DNA of 64,000 nt from Bacteroidia bacterium. GTDB lineage: Bacteria > Bacteroidota > Bacteroidia > Flavobacteriales > Flavobacteriaceae. The translations under genes and the position numbers were made by a program. The notes below the pieces were generated by a model. The model saw only the letters and a program-made list of their open reading frames with translations. It was not told the origin of the DNA and searched no databases. Of the stretch, positions 6,134 through 16,239 are shown piece by piece. Numbering within the stretch: the stretch's first letter is position 1; every line of letters starts with the position of its first letter. The stretch is taken from the NCBI GenBank assembly GCA_030428705.1, contig JAUIDI010000004.1:1-64000 (forward strand). The letters are read 5' to 3'.

Positions 6134-8227
6134 TCAACTTATCGTACTTCCATTGTGGGCCCCGTCTTCATCAGGGTTGATAAATACCAACTTGCCATCC
6201 GCTCCTTCGGCCAAAAGTATCATGCCTTGACTTTCAGTACCACGTAGTTTTCGCGGTGCCAAATTGACGAGTACCGTAACTTTTCTACCGACCAGTTCAT
6301 CGGGGGTAAAATGCTCCGCTATACCGGAGACTATAGTTCGCTTATCAAGACCCGTATCGACCTGCATGACCATCAACTTATCGGTTTTGGGCATTTTTTC
6401 CGCTTCGATAATGGTACAGACCCTCATATCGAGTTTTGAAAAGTCATCGTAGGTAATCGTATCTTTTTGTGGCATGATTGCTATATTTTTAGTTGGTTCT
6501 CCATCGGAGGCATTCGATTTTTTGGTAGCCTCAAGTTTATCAAGCTGCGCCTGGATTTCCGAGTCCTCGACCTTTCTAAAAAGAAGTTCCGCCTCGCCTA
6601 TTTGATGGCCAGAAGGGAGGAGAGCTTCTTTGGTGGAAACCGAGGCCCAAGAGGTCTCGACTGCGCCCGACCGAACATTTAGAATGGTTTTAAGCTTTTC
6701 GGAAGTAAAGGGCAAAAAAGGTTCGCTCAGAATCGCAAGTCCTACTGTAATCTGTAAGGCAACGAACATAATCGTCCTTACCCGATCCTCGTCTTCCTTG
6801 ATGACTTTCCAAGGTTCTTCGTCAGCCAGATATTTATTGCCCAAACGGGCAAGGTTCATCAATTCTTGGCTTGCTTCCCTAAAACGGTAACGCTCAATAG
6901 AGCTTGAGATGATTTCGGGATATTTTCGAAGTTGGTCCAAAGTCTCTTTATCAACATCCGATAATTCTCCGGCCACGGGCACTTTTCTGTCATAGTATTT
7001 ATTGGTAAGTACTACGACACGGTTAACGAAATTGCCAAAAATGGCAACAAGTTCGTTATTGTTGCGGGCCTGAAAATCTTTCCAGGTAAAGTCATTGTCC
7101 TTGGTCTCTGGTGCATTGGCTGTCAGGGTGTATCGCAATACATCTTGCATATCGGGAAACTCCACCAAATATTCGTGCAACCAAACGGCCCAATTCTTCG
7201 AAGTGGATAGTTTGTTGCCTTCGAGATTCAAAAATTCGTTTGCAGGAACGTTTTCGGGCAAAATATAATCCCCATGTGCCTTTAAGATCGAAGGGAAGAT
7301 GATGCAATGGAATACGATATTGTCCTTCCCAATAAAATGGAGCAGTTTGGTGTCTTCATCCTTCCAATAGGGTTCCCAATCCTTGCCCTCACGTTCGGCC
7401 CATTCCTTGCTAGAAGAGATATAACCGATAGGAGCGTCGAACCAAACGTATAGCACCTTGCCTTCACCGCCCTCAACGGGCACGGGAATACCCCAATCAA
7501 GATCTCGGGTTACGGCACGGGGCTCGAGCCCACCATCGATCCATGATTTGCATTGGCCGTAAACGTTGGGTTTCCAATCGTTTTTATGGCCTACAAGAAT
7601 CCATTCCCGTAAAAAATCTTCGTAGCGATCTAAAGGCAAAAACCAATGTTTGGTCCTTTTTGTTGACGGAACAGTACCCGTAATCGTCGATTTCGGGTTT
7701 ATAAGATCCGTTGCATTCAAAGAAGAACCGCAGTTTTCGCATTGATCTCCGTAGGCTTCCTCATGACCGCATCTGGGACAGGTGCCCACCACGAAACGAT
7801 CGGCCAAAAACTGTTGGGCCTCTTCATCGTACAATTGTTCGGTGGTTTCTTCGATGAAATCGTTTTGGTCGTAGAGTTTTTTGAAAAAATCCGAAGCGGT
7901 TTTGTGGTGGATCGGTAACGATGTTCTCGAATAATTGTCAAACCCAATTCCAAATTCGACAAAGGATTTTTTGATAATCCCATGGTACTTATCGATAATT
8001 TCCTTTGGGGAAACCCCTTCTTTTTTGGCCTTCATCGAAATCGCGACGCCATGCTCGTCACTGCCGCAAACAAAAAGCACATCTTTGCCTATCAGGCGCA
8101 GGTATCTGGAATAAATGTCGGCGGGCACATAAACCCCTGCCAAATGTCCGATATGGATCGGGCCATTGGTATAGGGCAATGCGGCCGTTATGGTATAGCG
8201 TTTCGGACTCGTCTCTTGGGCCATCAA
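6134..8227 (-). CDS. metG: Methionyl-tRNA synthetase with C-terminal tRNA-binding (EMAP-like) domain
   Basis: 697 aa. It charges tRNA-Met in the cytosol. The class I HIGH motif is at residues 25-28 (PIHIGHLAG) and the KMSKS equivalent reads [10 protein letters not shown] zinc knuckle with CPRCGHE...CENCGSS lies near 145-165. The anticodon-binding helical domain follows, and residues about 590-697 are an OB-fold tRNA-binding domain ([37 protein letters not shown]) that dimerises the enzyme. The frame starts MMAQ; the second Met is equally possible. It is followed by ferritin on the same strand. Confidence 0.97.
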   Translation of the reverse strand: MMAQETSPKRYTITAALPYTNGPIHIGHLAGVYVPADIYSRYLRLIGKDVLFVCGSDEHGVAISMKAKKEGVSPKEIIDKYHGIIKKSFVEFGIGFDNYSRTSLPIHHKTASDFFKKLYDQNDFIEETTEQLYDEEAQQFLADRFVVGTCPRCGHEEAYGDQCENCGSSLNATDLINPKSTITGTVPSTKRTKHWFLPLDRYEDFLREWILVGHKNDWKPNVYGQCKSWIDGGLEPRAVTRDLDWGIPVPVEGGEGKVLYVWFDAPIGYISSSKEWAEREGKDWEPYWKDEDTKLLHFIGKDNIVFHCIIFPSILKAHGDYILPENVPANEFLNLEGNKLSTSKNWAVWLHEYLVEFPDMQDVLRYTLTANAPETKDNDFTWKDFQARNNNELVAIFGNFVNRVVVLTNKYYDRKVPVAGELSDVDKETLDQLRKYPEIISSSIERYRFREASQELMNLARLGNKYLADEEPWKVIKEDEDRVRTIMFVALQITVGLAILSEPFLPFTSEKLKTILNVRSGAVETSWASVSTKEALLPSGHQIGEAELLFRKVEDSEIQAQLDKLEATKKSNASDGEPTKNIAIMPQKDTITYDDFSKLDMRVCTIIEAEKMPKTDKLMVMQVDTGLDKRTIVSGIAEHFTPDELVGRKVTVLVNLAPRKLRGTESQGMILLAEGADGKLVFINPDEDGAHNGSTIS

Positions 8228-8320
8228 TCTTTTAATTAAGGCTCAAAAATACAGATTTTTGCCCATGGGGACTTAGAAAAAACAAGAATGGCCATCAGGT
8301 CGAAATAAATCGAGGCTTAC

Positions 8321-8367
8321 AAAAAAACCAAAGCCCCTGGTGTGGCCATAGAACACTACCAGAGGCT
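8321..8367 (-). terminator. Intrinsic terminator downstream of the DUF1501 gene
   Basis: AGCCCCTGGTGT and ACACTACCAGAGGCT pair imperfectly. On the minus strand the stem is followed by TTTGGTTTTTTTG. It lies 23 bases past the DUF1501 stop. Confidence 0.7.
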
Positions 8368-8389
8368 AAGTTACATAGTGGGGAAACTC

Positions 8390-10090
8390 TTAGGCGACCA
8401 TAACCGATTTACTCATCTTTTGGTCTTGCACCTGTATTCTATAAATATATTTTCCCGCGGCCAAATGTTGTGGCATTCGCTCACGGATATTGATCTCGGT
8501 CGAACCCTCGGTCATCATCTCATTGTAAATGGTGCCCACTTGCTGCCCGAGAATATTGAACAACTTGATATCGACATGGGCGGTAAAGGCCATTTCCAAA
8601 TAAATATGGGGCATACTGTCCGTTGGATAAAAGGGTTTGTGTACGATGGCTCCCAGCATTTCGGGCGTTGGCTCCGTTGGCTCCGGTTGCGTAGGTATCG
8701 TAGGCTCCCCATCACTATATACGATATCGGGAAAATCTATACCGCTACAATTGAAACCAAGATTTACAGGGGCATACGGATGATCCAATAAGTGCTGTTC
8801 GACCAAAGGAATATCCACACATAGCCATTCGGCCAATACGGTGGCATAAAGGTCCCTGAAATCCATGGTATACTCCAAGTTGCCACGCCCATCGGGATTA
8901 TCCAAGGTAGGATGTTCCCCGACAAAAGCACTACCGTTCAATCCTGCTCCAAAGAACAGTGTCGGAGCGGCCTTGCCATGATCGGTACCGTTCGAACCAT
9001 TCTCGAAAATACGTCTTCCGAATTCTGAAAAGGTCATGCTCAAGACCTTATCATCTTGTTGTGTAAAAGCCACATCATCATAAAAATTGTCTATAGCCAC
9101 CGAAAGGTTCGTCATCAATTGCTCATGGGCCAAAGGCTGGTTACCATGGGTATCGAACCCGCCCATGGAAATCATATACACCTTGGTGCCCAAGTTACCC
9201 TTTATTAAACGTGCCAAAACCGCCATTTGTCTTGCGAAATAGTTGTCTTGGTATTCAACTTGGTTCGATCCGCGCATATATGCCTCATGGATCTTACCGG
9301 CATATTCGTTGGTAACGTTGGAAACCCCTCTCAAAAACTTGATCTGGTCACCGTACATACAGGTGTCGTCGACACCATCTACATCATATTGGAGTCCGGT
9401 TTCGGCAATCTGTTCCAACTGGTCGATATTGTTCGTAACAAAAGCGTAATTGGTCTCTTCACCTTCAAAAACCAAACTTCCGTAGTTCCCGACCTGAATG
9501 GCGGCAGGACCTTCGGGCCTGCTCCCCGGAAAATCGGAAAGATAATCGGGATACAGGTACTCGAAATGTCTTCCCATCCAACCCGTATTCAATCCTGAAA
9601 AACCGGTGGTGGTCAAATCGGTGTTCGCAAAAATATCAGATCCGGTAAAATGCGAGAGGCTCTGGCCTTCGTAGCCTACACCATGCACTGCCTTAAACTG
9701 CCCTTCGGCCCACATGGGTTGCAACGCCCCCATGTACGAGGGTACCCCGAATTCGTCGGTAAGTTTCAATACTTTACTCTCAGGGATATAAATATTGGGC
9801 CTAGCGTTCGCATAGGTGTCGTATTGTTCTATCGGGATTACGGTACTTAAACCATCATTACCTCCAGATAGGCGAATAAGGATTAAAATATTATCGGTCT
9901 CGGCAGCTGCGATGGCCGAGGTCAATGGTGATGGTGCCGAAGCAGTCAAAAAGTGGCTTCCGAGCATCATGGACCCAGAACCTGCGATGCCCAATGCCTG
10001 TAAGAACGAACGTCTGCTCCATTCTTTATGTTCGTCATTGTGACCTTCATGTTCGAGGCCTTTATATGGTGTATGAGGTATATTGCACAT
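8390..10090 (-). CDS. DUF1501 protein with Tat-type signal and T9SS C-terminal sorting domain
   Basis: 566 aa from the ATG at 10090; the open frame extends further upstream but only by running through the end of the DUF1800 gene. The N-terminus carries a twin-arginine motif (WSRRSFLQALGIAGSG). The body is the DUF1501 alkaline-phosphatase-like fold (LIRLSGGNDGLSTVIP, MSMTFSEFGRRIFENGSNGTDHG), annotated in many genomes as a putative exported sulfatase/phosphatase-like protein. The last ~75 residues (IKLFNILGQQVGTIYNE, AAGKYIYRIQVQ, SKSVMVA) are a type A T9SS sorting domain. It starts 11 bases after the DUF1800 stop, so the two are co-transcribed. The substrate is unknown. Confidence 0.9.
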   Translation of the reverse strand: MCNIPHTPYKGLEHEGHNDEHKEWSRRSFLQALGIAGSGSMMLGSHFLTASAPSPLTSAIAAAETDNILILIRLSGGNDGLSTVIPIEQYDTYANARPNIYIPESKVLKLTDEFGVPSYMGALQPMWAEGQFKAVHGVGYEGQSLSHFTGSDIFANTDLTTTGFSGLNTGWMGRHFEYLYPDYLSDFPGSRPEGPAAIQVGNYGSLVFEGEETNYAFVTNNIDQLEQIAETGLQYDVDGVDDTCMYGDQIKFLRGVSNVTNEYAGKIHEAYMRGSNQVEYQDNYFARQMAVLARLIKGNLGTKVYMISMGGFDTHGNQPLAHEQLMTNLSVAIDNFYDDVAFTQQDDKVLSMTFSEFGRRIFENGSNGTDHGKAAPTLFFGAGLNGSAFVGEHPTLDNPDGRGNLEYTMDFRDLYATVLAEWLCVDIPLVEQHLLDHPYAPVNLGFNCSGIDFPDIVYSDGEPTIPTQPEPTEPTPEMLGAIVHKPFYPTDSMPHIYLEMAFTAHVDIKLFNILGQQVGTIYNEMMTEGSTEINIRERMPQHLAAGKYIYRIQVQDQKMSKSVMVA

Positions 10091-10101
10091 AATCGTAGGT
10101 T

Positions 10102-11607
10102 TTATTTTAGTTGAAACTCGGGTTGTCTTGTAAGATGCCTTAATAATAGTTGCACTTGAAGCGGAACCGATGGGTAGATGCTCAACACCCAGGTCGAATT
10201 CCCCCCAGGATGATAATCCGGACTGTAGTATTCCATTGGAACATCCTCGATTAAAAAGGCCGACATGCAATTGTCAAATTCTTGTTGCGTATACATGCCC
10301 TTGGGGGTGATTTTATCAACAATGGCCTGAACCACTATTTCAGGGTTACTTGTATTGCTGTTCGCAGGCCCGACCGCGGCCATTGCGAATGCCCTGAATT
10401 GTTCGTCATCATTTTGATAGAAGCTATCGACGATAGCTTCCATAGTCAGCCAGCGCCCGATCATGAAATTGGTATTGATCCATTGACGGTCTCTTTGCCA
10501 TCCGGCGACATCGACGGGGTCGAACATTTCCTGGCCCAACATGCCACTATAATTTATGGCCGTTTCTACCGTGGTATCGCTATAGGCAAAATCCGTTTCC
10601 TTTACGAAATTGAAATACAGATCATAAGGACTCTTGATAATGACCCCAATGGCCTCGTCATCGAAAAAGTGCTGGCTTTTGAAAAGTTGCGACAACACTG
10701 GCGCGATTTCAAAGTTGTTCGCTACAAAGGTCGCCGCCAAACCAGGTATTATGGTCGAGTTCACAAAATCTTCCTTCGAATCGGGGTGTACGAAAAACTC
10801 GTATAATTTTCTACAGATAAACTCGGCTATCTCATTGGCGCGCTGTTGGAACAAAATGTCAATGACATCATCATAGCCCCAATTACCGGTCTGGCCCAGA
10901 ATGGTCTTGCTGCCGGCATCATGCTTGGTAGGGTCATAGGTGACCACTTCGCAGCCAATTTCTCCCCGTTCCACATAGCCCGAAAGTGCCTTCGCAGTTT
11001 CGATAATATCTTCTTCGGTATAAGCATTGCCCTCCCCAAGCGTAAAAAGTTCATATAATTCGCGGGCATAATTTTCATTAGGATTGTTGCCATTGTTATA
11101 AACACCGTCCAAATAATAGAGCATCGCATCGGTAAGCCCGATCTCGCTCACAAAGGTTTTGAAATTGCCGATGGCATTACGTTGAAGGCAATTGATGTAT
11201 TTATAGAGAAACGAATTGCAATTATAAATGTCAATTTCGGTTACAAAATGGTTGCTCCAGAAAAAACTAAGACGATCCCTTAGATTATTATTGAGAAGAG
11301 CATTTCCATAGGTAAGTCTCCACTCGGCGCGTTGGGCATTTCTCAGTTGGTTCGCCGCATCATCATCTGCCGGGTAATTGCTATTGTTCCAATTGGCCCA
11401 TGTCGGAGCTGCAGATGGAGCCATGCCAATGGCCTGATTGATAAGGGTGTCGACCAAGGGGCCGGCTTGCGAATTTTCGGCAGCGTTGACGGTATCTACC
11501 GAGGCGCTGAACCCGAGTCTTCTGTACAAATGCGCAGCCCTTGATTTATCCAAAGGGGTTGTGTACTGCGCTAATGTAGAGGTATTACAATTAACGAAAT
11601 ATTCCAT
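10102..11607 (-). CDS. DUF1800 family protein
   Basis: 501 aa. Hallmarks of DUF1800 are present: the N-terminal RAAHLYRRLGFSAS, the central NENYARELYELFTLGEG, YTEEDIIETAKALSGY and DIL..QRANEIAEFICRKLYEFF. These proteins are nearly always encoded beside DUF1501 proteins in Bacteroidota and other environmental bacteria; their biochemical role is undefined. No signal peptide is evident at the chosen ATG (MEYFVNCNTS), which is surprising next to an exported partner. First gene of a two-gene operon; the 190-bp gap upstream separates it from divergent yraN. Confidence 0.92.
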   Translation of the reverse strand: MEYFVNCNTSTLAQYTTPLDKSRAAHLYRRLGFSASVDTVNAAENSQAGPLVDTLINQAIGMAPSAAPTWANWNNSNYPADDDAANQLRNAQRAEWRLTYGNALLNNNLRDRLSFFWSNHFVTEIDIYNCNSFLYKYINCLQRNAIGNFKTFVSEIGLTDAMLYYLDGVYNNGNNPNENYARELYELFTLGEGNAYTEEDIIETAKALSGYVERGEIGCEVVTYDPTKHDAGSKTILGQTGNWGYDDVIDILFQQRANEIAEFICRKLYEFFVHPDSKEDFVNSTIIPGLAATFVANNFEIAPVLSQLFKSQHFFDDEAIGVIIKSPYDLYFNFVKETDFAYSDTTVETAINYSGMLGQEMFDPVDVAGWQRDRQWINTNFMIGRWLTMEAIVDSFYQNDDEQFRAFAMAAVGPANSNTSNPEIVVQAIVDKITPKGMYTQQEFDNCMSAFLIEDVPMEYYSPDYHPGGNSTWVLSIYPSVPLQVQLLLRHLTRQPEFQLK

Positions 11608-11798
11608 AGTTTTAAGGTTAAGAACAGTTCATGTGCGTAGGGGGCAGATTCTTAACGCCTCAAAGTTTTGGATAGTATTCTATTGCATCTATTTTCGTTG
11701 AATGGTGCGCCAATTTAAGAAGTACGGTTCGAATATGCCGTTCAATTACGTATTTTTTCGATGAAATACACAATTGGGCCACAATATTTTAGAGTTCA

Positions 11799-12158
11799 AT
11801 GGGGAAACATAATGAGTTCGGAAAGGAAGGGGAACAGATTGCCGTTGACTATTTGATAAAGAAAGGGTACCAAATAAAATGCCGCAACTATCGCTATTTA
11901 AAATCTGAAATCGACATCATTGCCCAAAAGGAAAAAATTCTGGCCATTGTCGAAGTTAGGGCGCGAAGCAATGACCGAATAATTTCAATTGCCGATACGA
12001 TTACGCCCAAGAAAATAAAACTGCTGGTCGCAGGTGCCGATCACTATATCACCGAAGCGAATTTAGATGTGGAGGCACGCTTCGATATCATTACCATTCT
12101 AAGGAACAACAAAATCTTCAAGATCGAGCATTTAGAAGGTGCTTTTTATCATTTTTAG
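11799..12158 (+). CDS. yraN: YraN family protein (UPF0102), endonuclease-like fold
   Basis: 119 aa, normal length. It carries the UPF0102 signature: GKEGEQIAVDYLIKKGYQI, then the restriction-endonuclease-like core E-I-D-I-I (KSEIDIIAQ) and IVEVRAR, where D and E-x-K/R would coordinate metal. The family is predicted to act in DNA processing, but its role is not settled. It is followed 63 bp later by the ACT-domain gene, with its own promoter candidate between. Confidence 0.92.
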   Translation: MGKHNEFGKEGEQIAVDYLIKKGYQIKCRNYRYLKSEIDIIAQKEKILAIVEVRARSNDRIISIADTITPKKIKLLVAGADHYITEANLDVEARFDIITILRNNKIFKIEHLEGAFYHF

Positions 12159-12160
12159 TA

Positions 12161-12192
12161 TTTGTTTTATTTGTAACAATTTGTTATTTTTG
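12161..12192 (+). promoter_or_regulatory. Bacteroidota-type promoter for the ACT-domain gene
   Basis: TTTG at 12161-12164 and TATTTTTG at 12185-12192 (consensus TAnnTTTG) with a 20-base spacer, 30 bases before the ATG at 12222. Both elements and their spacing fit the -33/-7 promoter used by the Bacteroidota primary sigma factor. Confidence 0.65.
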
Positions 12193-12221
12193 ATGATTCA
12201 TCGAATCAACTTATTCAACAA

Positions 12222-12881
12222 ATGAAAACCATCTCTTCAGTAGTAGAGCAGTACATTAAAAAGAAACCTTTTCTTCAAAGTGCCCTGGCGCAAGGAATCA
12301 TCAACCTTACGTCGTTGTCAAGAATAGTCAAGCCCGAGATCGAACATGAGCTCGGAAAGGAAATTCGCAATGGTGCCATAGTAATGGCCTTGAAGCGTCT
12401 TTCCGATGACCTCGAGTTTCGGGCGACCCATAAAATCATCAAAGTATTAAAAAATATTGGTGAAATCACAGTACGTTCCTCATTGACCGATTTTACTTTT
12501 CTGGTCTCCGATTCCATTTTGGAGAACCAGACCTTATTATTGAAAGAAGTGAACAAGAACAAGGATGTTTTTTACACTTCTTCGCGCGGGGTGAATGAAT
12601 TGAATATTGTGGTCAGCAATATTTTGGATGATACGGTAGAGTCTCTTTTCAAGGCGGAGAAATGCACGCAAAAGGCGGAGGAACTTTCTTCGATTACCGT
12701 AAAGTTACCTGCCGAAAATGTTTCGGTCCCCGGAATCTATTATTTTATTTTTCAGCGTCTTGCTTGGGAAGGTATCGTGCTGTACGAAGTCATTTCGACC
12801 ACGAACGAGTTTACAATTTTGGTCAATGACGATCAGGTCGATATTGCCTTCAAGACCATAAAAGACCTTAAAACACTCTAA
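12222..12881 (+). CDS. ACT-domain protein with N-terminal helical (HTH-like) region, aspartokinase-related annotation likely
   Basis: 219 aa. Residues 1-75 are helical (VVEQYIKKKPFLQSALAQG, LSRIVKPEIEHELGKE, GAIVMALKRLSDDL) and look like a small winged-helix domain. Residues about 85-219 contain two beta-alpha-beta ACT-like modules (ITVRSSLTDFTFLVSDS and FTILVNDDQVDIAFKTIKDL), which usually bind amino acids. Similar short flavobacterial proteins next to yraN tend to be labelled 'aspartate kinase', but no kinase domain is present. I read it as a possible amino-acid-sensing regulator. It is convergent with the TlpA-like gene, stop to stop within 6 bases, and has its own promoter candidate. Confidence 0.75.
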   Translation: MKTISSVVEQYIKKKPFLQSALAQGIINLTSLSRIVKPEIEHELGKEIRNGAIVMALKRLSDDLEFRATHKIIKVLKNIGEITVRSSLTDFTFLVSDSILENQTLLLKEVNKNKDVFYTSSRGVNELNIVVSNILDDTVESLFKAEKCTQKAEELSSITVKLPAENVSVPGIYYFIFQRLAWEGIVLYEVISTTNEFTILVNDDQVDIAFKTIKDLKTL

Positions 12882-12887
12882 TTATCT

Positions 12888-14207
12888 TTAGTTATTAAGA
12901 AATTCAACCAGTGACCTGTCACTTTGGGGATTGGCGAGAATACGTTTGTCGCTATCTAAAACATAGTAGGTGGGCGTACGCTGAATGGCATACGTTTTGA
13001 CATACTCGCTATCCCATTTTCCCAATGCCAAGGCATGTTCAAAATGCCCTAATTTGGACGATTCGGTTTTCCATGTCGAATCATCCGTTTCCAAACCAAC
13101 GGCAAGTACTTTGACCGATGGATAGCCGGCCAATTTTTTATGAAGAGGCGGGAGTTCCCTCAGGCAATGTGAGCAGGTGCTGCTCCAAAAAATGACTACA
13201 TAGCACTCGGCATCTTCCAAATCGCTCAGGTGTTTGGTTGTTGCACCATCTCTCCATGTAATTTCGGGGGCTTTCGCACCTACCCTGAGACGGTTGTTCG
13301 TTTCGATGTCAGTGATTATTTTTTGGTTGTTCGTGGCCGTTGCCAAATCTTTCAAATAGGATGTGAAAATGAAATCGGCCGTATCGTCAAAACCATTCGA
13401 TGTAGCTTTGTTCCATAACGTATGGAAAATATGCGTCTGATAGAGCGGGGCGGTTTCGTTGAGTTGCCCATGCACCGTTTTAATGTTTTCCTGTAATATT
13501 TTTTCAGTTGCAGCCTTGGATACTTTCTCCGTACTTATCGGGGTGAACACGTAACTGGTCAATTTATCCGTCAGAAAACCCGAAGCTTGCAACACCGTGT
13601 TCTTTACATCAAGATGTTCAAAAAAATTCTCTTTCTTGTGTTGCCAGTACGATTCGGTCGTTTCATATTCCGTTGGAATGTAAGGGCGATTGGCTTTGAC
13701 AAAATTGTGCACTATCATACCTTCGGTACTCTGTTCATACGAAGTTTGGACGGCCTCTAATTTTTCCGCCAATTTGCCGTAGACCTCCTTATCTGTTTTT
13801 CCGCTTGAATAGAAATCCATCAGCTCTTGTTTGACCCCGGTCACTTCCTTGAAATACGAATGGAAAATCCTGTTTTCCTCCGATGCCATAAAAGAAATAC
13901 CTCGTTGCGCGTCGAAGGCCAGTTGAACACTCTCTTTTCCGTTGTAGATAACATCGAAATAGAATTCTTCCTGCGGAATGGCATAGACCAGTCGATAGGT
14001 GCCGGAAGGCGCATTCGCAGGGAGTTTAAGGGTGAACTCGCCATTTTCGACGGCAGTATCGGCAATATAAGCCTGAGTGCCGGGCTTAATTTGATAAGCG
14101 ATTACCCATGTAAAATCCTTGGCGGGCGAAAAAGTACCGGAAATGGTATGTTGGGCATTGAGAAAAGATGCAACAACGACAAAAGCAAACAAAAGGATGT
14201 TCCTCAT
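12888..14207 (-). CDS. TlpA-like thioredoxin-fold exported protein (DUF4369 + thioredoxin)
   Basis: 439 aa. A signal peptide (LLFAFVVVASFLNAQ) precedes a beta-rich N-terminal domain with the DUF4369-type opening (HTISGTFSPAKDFTWVIAYQ). The C-terminal ~140 residues are a thioredoxin fold with the active site CSHC in VVIFWSSTCSHCLRELPPL and the cis-Pro region QRTPTYYVLDSD. It probably works in the periplasm as a thiol-disulfide oxidoreductase. The frame is intact and starts at ATG 14207. It lies downstream of the beta-lactamase-fold gene on the same strand (38-bp gap). Confidence 0.88.
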   Translation of the reverse strand: MRNILLFAFVVVASFLNAQHTISGTFSPAKDFTWVIAYQIKPGTQAYIADTAVENGEFTLKLPANAPSGTYRLVYAIPQEEFYFDVIYNGKESVQLAFDAQRGISFMASEENRIFHSYFKEVTGVKQELMDFYSSGKTDKEVYGKLAEKLEAVQTSYEQSTEGMIVHNFVKANRPYIPTEYETTESYWQHKKENFFEHLDVKNTVLQASGFLTDKLTSYVFTPISTEKVSKAATEKILQENIKTVHGQLNETAPLYQTHIFHTLWNKATSNGFDDTADFIFTSYLKDLATATNNQKIITDIETNNRLRVGAKAPEITWRDGATTKHLSDLEDAECYVVIFWSSTCSHCLRELPPLHKKLAGYPSVKVLAVGLETDDSTWKTESSKLGHFEHALALGKWDSEYVKTYAIQRTPTYYVLDSDKRILANPQSDRSLVEFLNN

Positions 14208-14245
14208 AAGACGATGATTCGATTAAGGCTTCAAATGTAATGTTT

Positions 14246-15532
14246 TCAGTCGGGGTTTGCATCGAAAGGGCCATAAACCGCATCACGGAAGCTTTTGTGC
14301 AGCCCGATACCATCATAGGGCATTAACTGTACAAAAAGTACAGCGGTCAACTCGTTGACCGGATCCACCCAGAACAAAGTACTTGCGGCACCGTCCCAAA
14401 AGAATTCCCCGACAACCCCATTGTTTTCCTCGGCATTTAACGGAGGAGCTACTCGAACGGCAAAATCGATACCGAAACCTACCTGTCCCTTGCTAGGCAA
14501 AAAGTTTCGTTCGGTAATGCTATCCGCCAATTGATTGGTCGCCATCAATTTTACCGTTTCAGGTTTTAAGACGGTTATTGAATCAAAAGTGCCTTCATTG
14601 ACCAACATTCTAGCAAATTTCATATAGTCGTCCAAGGTCGATGTGAGTCCGGATCCACCTCTGGTCATTGGCCATCTTTCGGTATAATTGCCATAGGTAA
14701 CGGTATCACGTTCCAACGTACCTTCGCCTTTTCTTCTGTATAACGCCGCGAAGCGGTCGCGGTCATTTTCGGGGATAAAGTAACGTGTTTCTTCCATGCC
14801 GAGTTTGTCAAGCACATGTTCCCGCACATATTCCCCAAAGGGTCGGCCCGAAATGCGCTCGACCAAAAAGGCCTGCACATCGACACAGGGGCCATATTCC
14901 CATTGTGCGCCTGGCTGGAACCAAAGCGGTATCCGGCCCAATTTTTCGGCCAGGTCGGCCAGCGTAGTTTCACGGTCATAAATGTTCGCCCGGGTACGCA
15001 GTTCGCTCAATCCCGGAATGCCATCACGATTCAAGAAGCCAGCAGTGTGCCTGGTCACATCCCTGATCGTCATAAGGCGATTTAGGGGTTCCGTCAAAAC
15101 TTTGCCATTTTTATCGACTCCTGTATAGACGGTCATATTCGAAAATTCGGGAGCATACTTTTCAATGGGGTCGTCCAAATCGAATTTACCCTGCTCGTAC
15201 AACGTCATTAAGGCCGTACCCGTAACAGGTTTGGTCATTGAATAGATTTGTACGATGGTATTGCGGTCCATCGGTTTTTCCGCCTCGCGATCGGCATATC
15301 CGAAGGCATTGAAATAAACTTCCCTGTCTTTTTCAAAAATGAGAGCGGAAACCCCCGCTATATTGCCGGAATCGACAAAACCTTTCAAAACGGAATCGAT
15401 CCGCGACTTTGCGGTTTGGTCTATAACCATTTGGTTGACCGATTCGGTTACTTGGACTTCTGGTTTGTTTTCCTTACAGGCAAAGATCAAAAAGAGTAGA
15501 AAGGCCAGTGGATAAAGGGTTCGAGTTTTCAT
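14246..15532 (-). CDS. Serine hydrolase lipoprotein, class C beta-lactamase/EstB family
   Basis: 428 aa from the ATG at 15532; the upstream extension of eight codons would spoil the signal peptide. A lipobox (FLLFLIFAC) anchors it to a membrane. The catalytic SxxK is S-M-T-K in QIYSMTKPVTG; the YxN-type tyrosine is Y-G-P in QWEYGPCVDVQAF. The C-terminal part (GFGIDFAVRV, GEFFWDGAASTLFWVDP) matches the EstB-like esterases more than true AmpC beta-lactamases, so an esterase or peptidase role is more likely than antibiotic resistance. Confidence 0.88.
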   Translation of the reverse strand: MKTRTLYPLAFLLFLIFACKENKPEVQVTESVNQMVIDQTAKSRIDSVLKGFVDSGNIAGVSALIFEKDREVYFNAFGYADREAEKPMDRNTIVQIYSMTKPVTGTALMTLYEQGKFDLDDPIEKYAPEFSNMTVYTGVDKNGKVLTEPLNRLMTIRDVTRHTAGFLNRDGIPGLSELRTRANIYDRETTLADLAEKLGRIPLWFQPGAQWEYGPCVDVQAFLVERISGRPFGEYVREHVLDKLGMEETRYFIPENDRDRFAALYRRKGEGTLERDTVTYGNYTERWPMTRGGSGLTSTLDDYMKFARMLVNEGTFDSITVLKPETVKLMATNQLADSITERNFLPSKGQVGFGIDFAVRVAPPLNAEENNGVVGEFFWDGAASTLFWVDPVNELTAVLFVQLMPYDGIGLHKSFRDAVYGPFDANPD

Positions 15533-15735
15533 TATGCGATTTTGTTTCGAGTTCAAATTCCTTTTAAATGATTGTTTCCACCGGGTTTTTGATTATGGAA
15601 GCGGTTTATGCCTTACCCCAAGGAAACTATAAATTAGCTTGTTGCCAATAAATATAATGCAATAAGGAAGTTTCTCGACATCGTCGAGCATATATCTTAA
15701 CTAAAAACAGGAAGAAATCGACCGGGTCTGGCCTT

Positions 15736-16089
15736 TTATTCTGCCTTTCTCACACCTTTAACATGGCCTATTGCCTTAATGATGCGGGAAATCAGAGCCG
15801 TTTCTTTTTCATGAACAAAGCCGTCGGCTATGGCAATTTCATCCAAAATTTCCGTCAAGGCTTCTTTTTTCTCAAAAGGCATATTCCGCATTATGGCCCT
15901 GCCCTTATCAGGTTCTATGGTCCGTGCTTGTAGAATAAAGTTGCTGTCAAAATCGATACGCTTCATAAGCTGCCGTAAGGCATTGATTTCTAACGAATGA
16001 ACGATTCCATCTGCAAGAATAAGGGAGTCTACGGTCTGTACAATGGCTAATTTTTCGACTATGTTAAAGTCGGTGGTCAGTGAGGTCAT
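15736..16089 (-). CDS. TerB-like helical protein (117 aa)
   Basis: All-helical, with the TerB/DjlA-type duplicated acidic motifs: DSLILADGIVHSLEINALR and EIAIADGFVHEKETALISR, each A-D-G-x-V-H-x-x-E. These bind metal ions in tellurite-resistance TerB proteins, but most stand-alone members have no known role. It is monocistronic, flanked by gaps of about 180 and 150 bp. A second TerB-like protein is at 26649. Confidence 0.8.
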   Translation of the reverse strand: MTSLTTDFNIVEKLAIVQTVDSLILADGIVHSLEINALRQLMKRIDFDSNFILQARTIEPDKGRAIMRNMPFEKKEALTEILDEIAIADGFVHEKETALISRIIKAIGHVKGVRKAE

Positions 16090-16239
16090 AAATTTCTAAT
16101 TGTGGGTTAGAAAGTGCCAAATATAGCAATTATTGCCTAAGGTTATAGGTTGACGGGCGATAGTTGTCCACAGTTTTATTAAGACGCGGGTATTCATTTT
16201 ATGGTTTTCTTAGTCAAACCCAACCAAATACCAAGGTTC

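Noticed and set aside
8342-8791. 149-codon plus-strand frame at the end of the DUF1501 gene
   Set aside because: Lies antisense to a well-supported T9SS sorting domain; no start signal or motif.
14246-15532. Antibiotic-resistance beta-lactamase
   Set aside because: The lipoprotein and its motifs fit the EstB-like esterase/peptidase branch; no evidence for drug hydrolysis.
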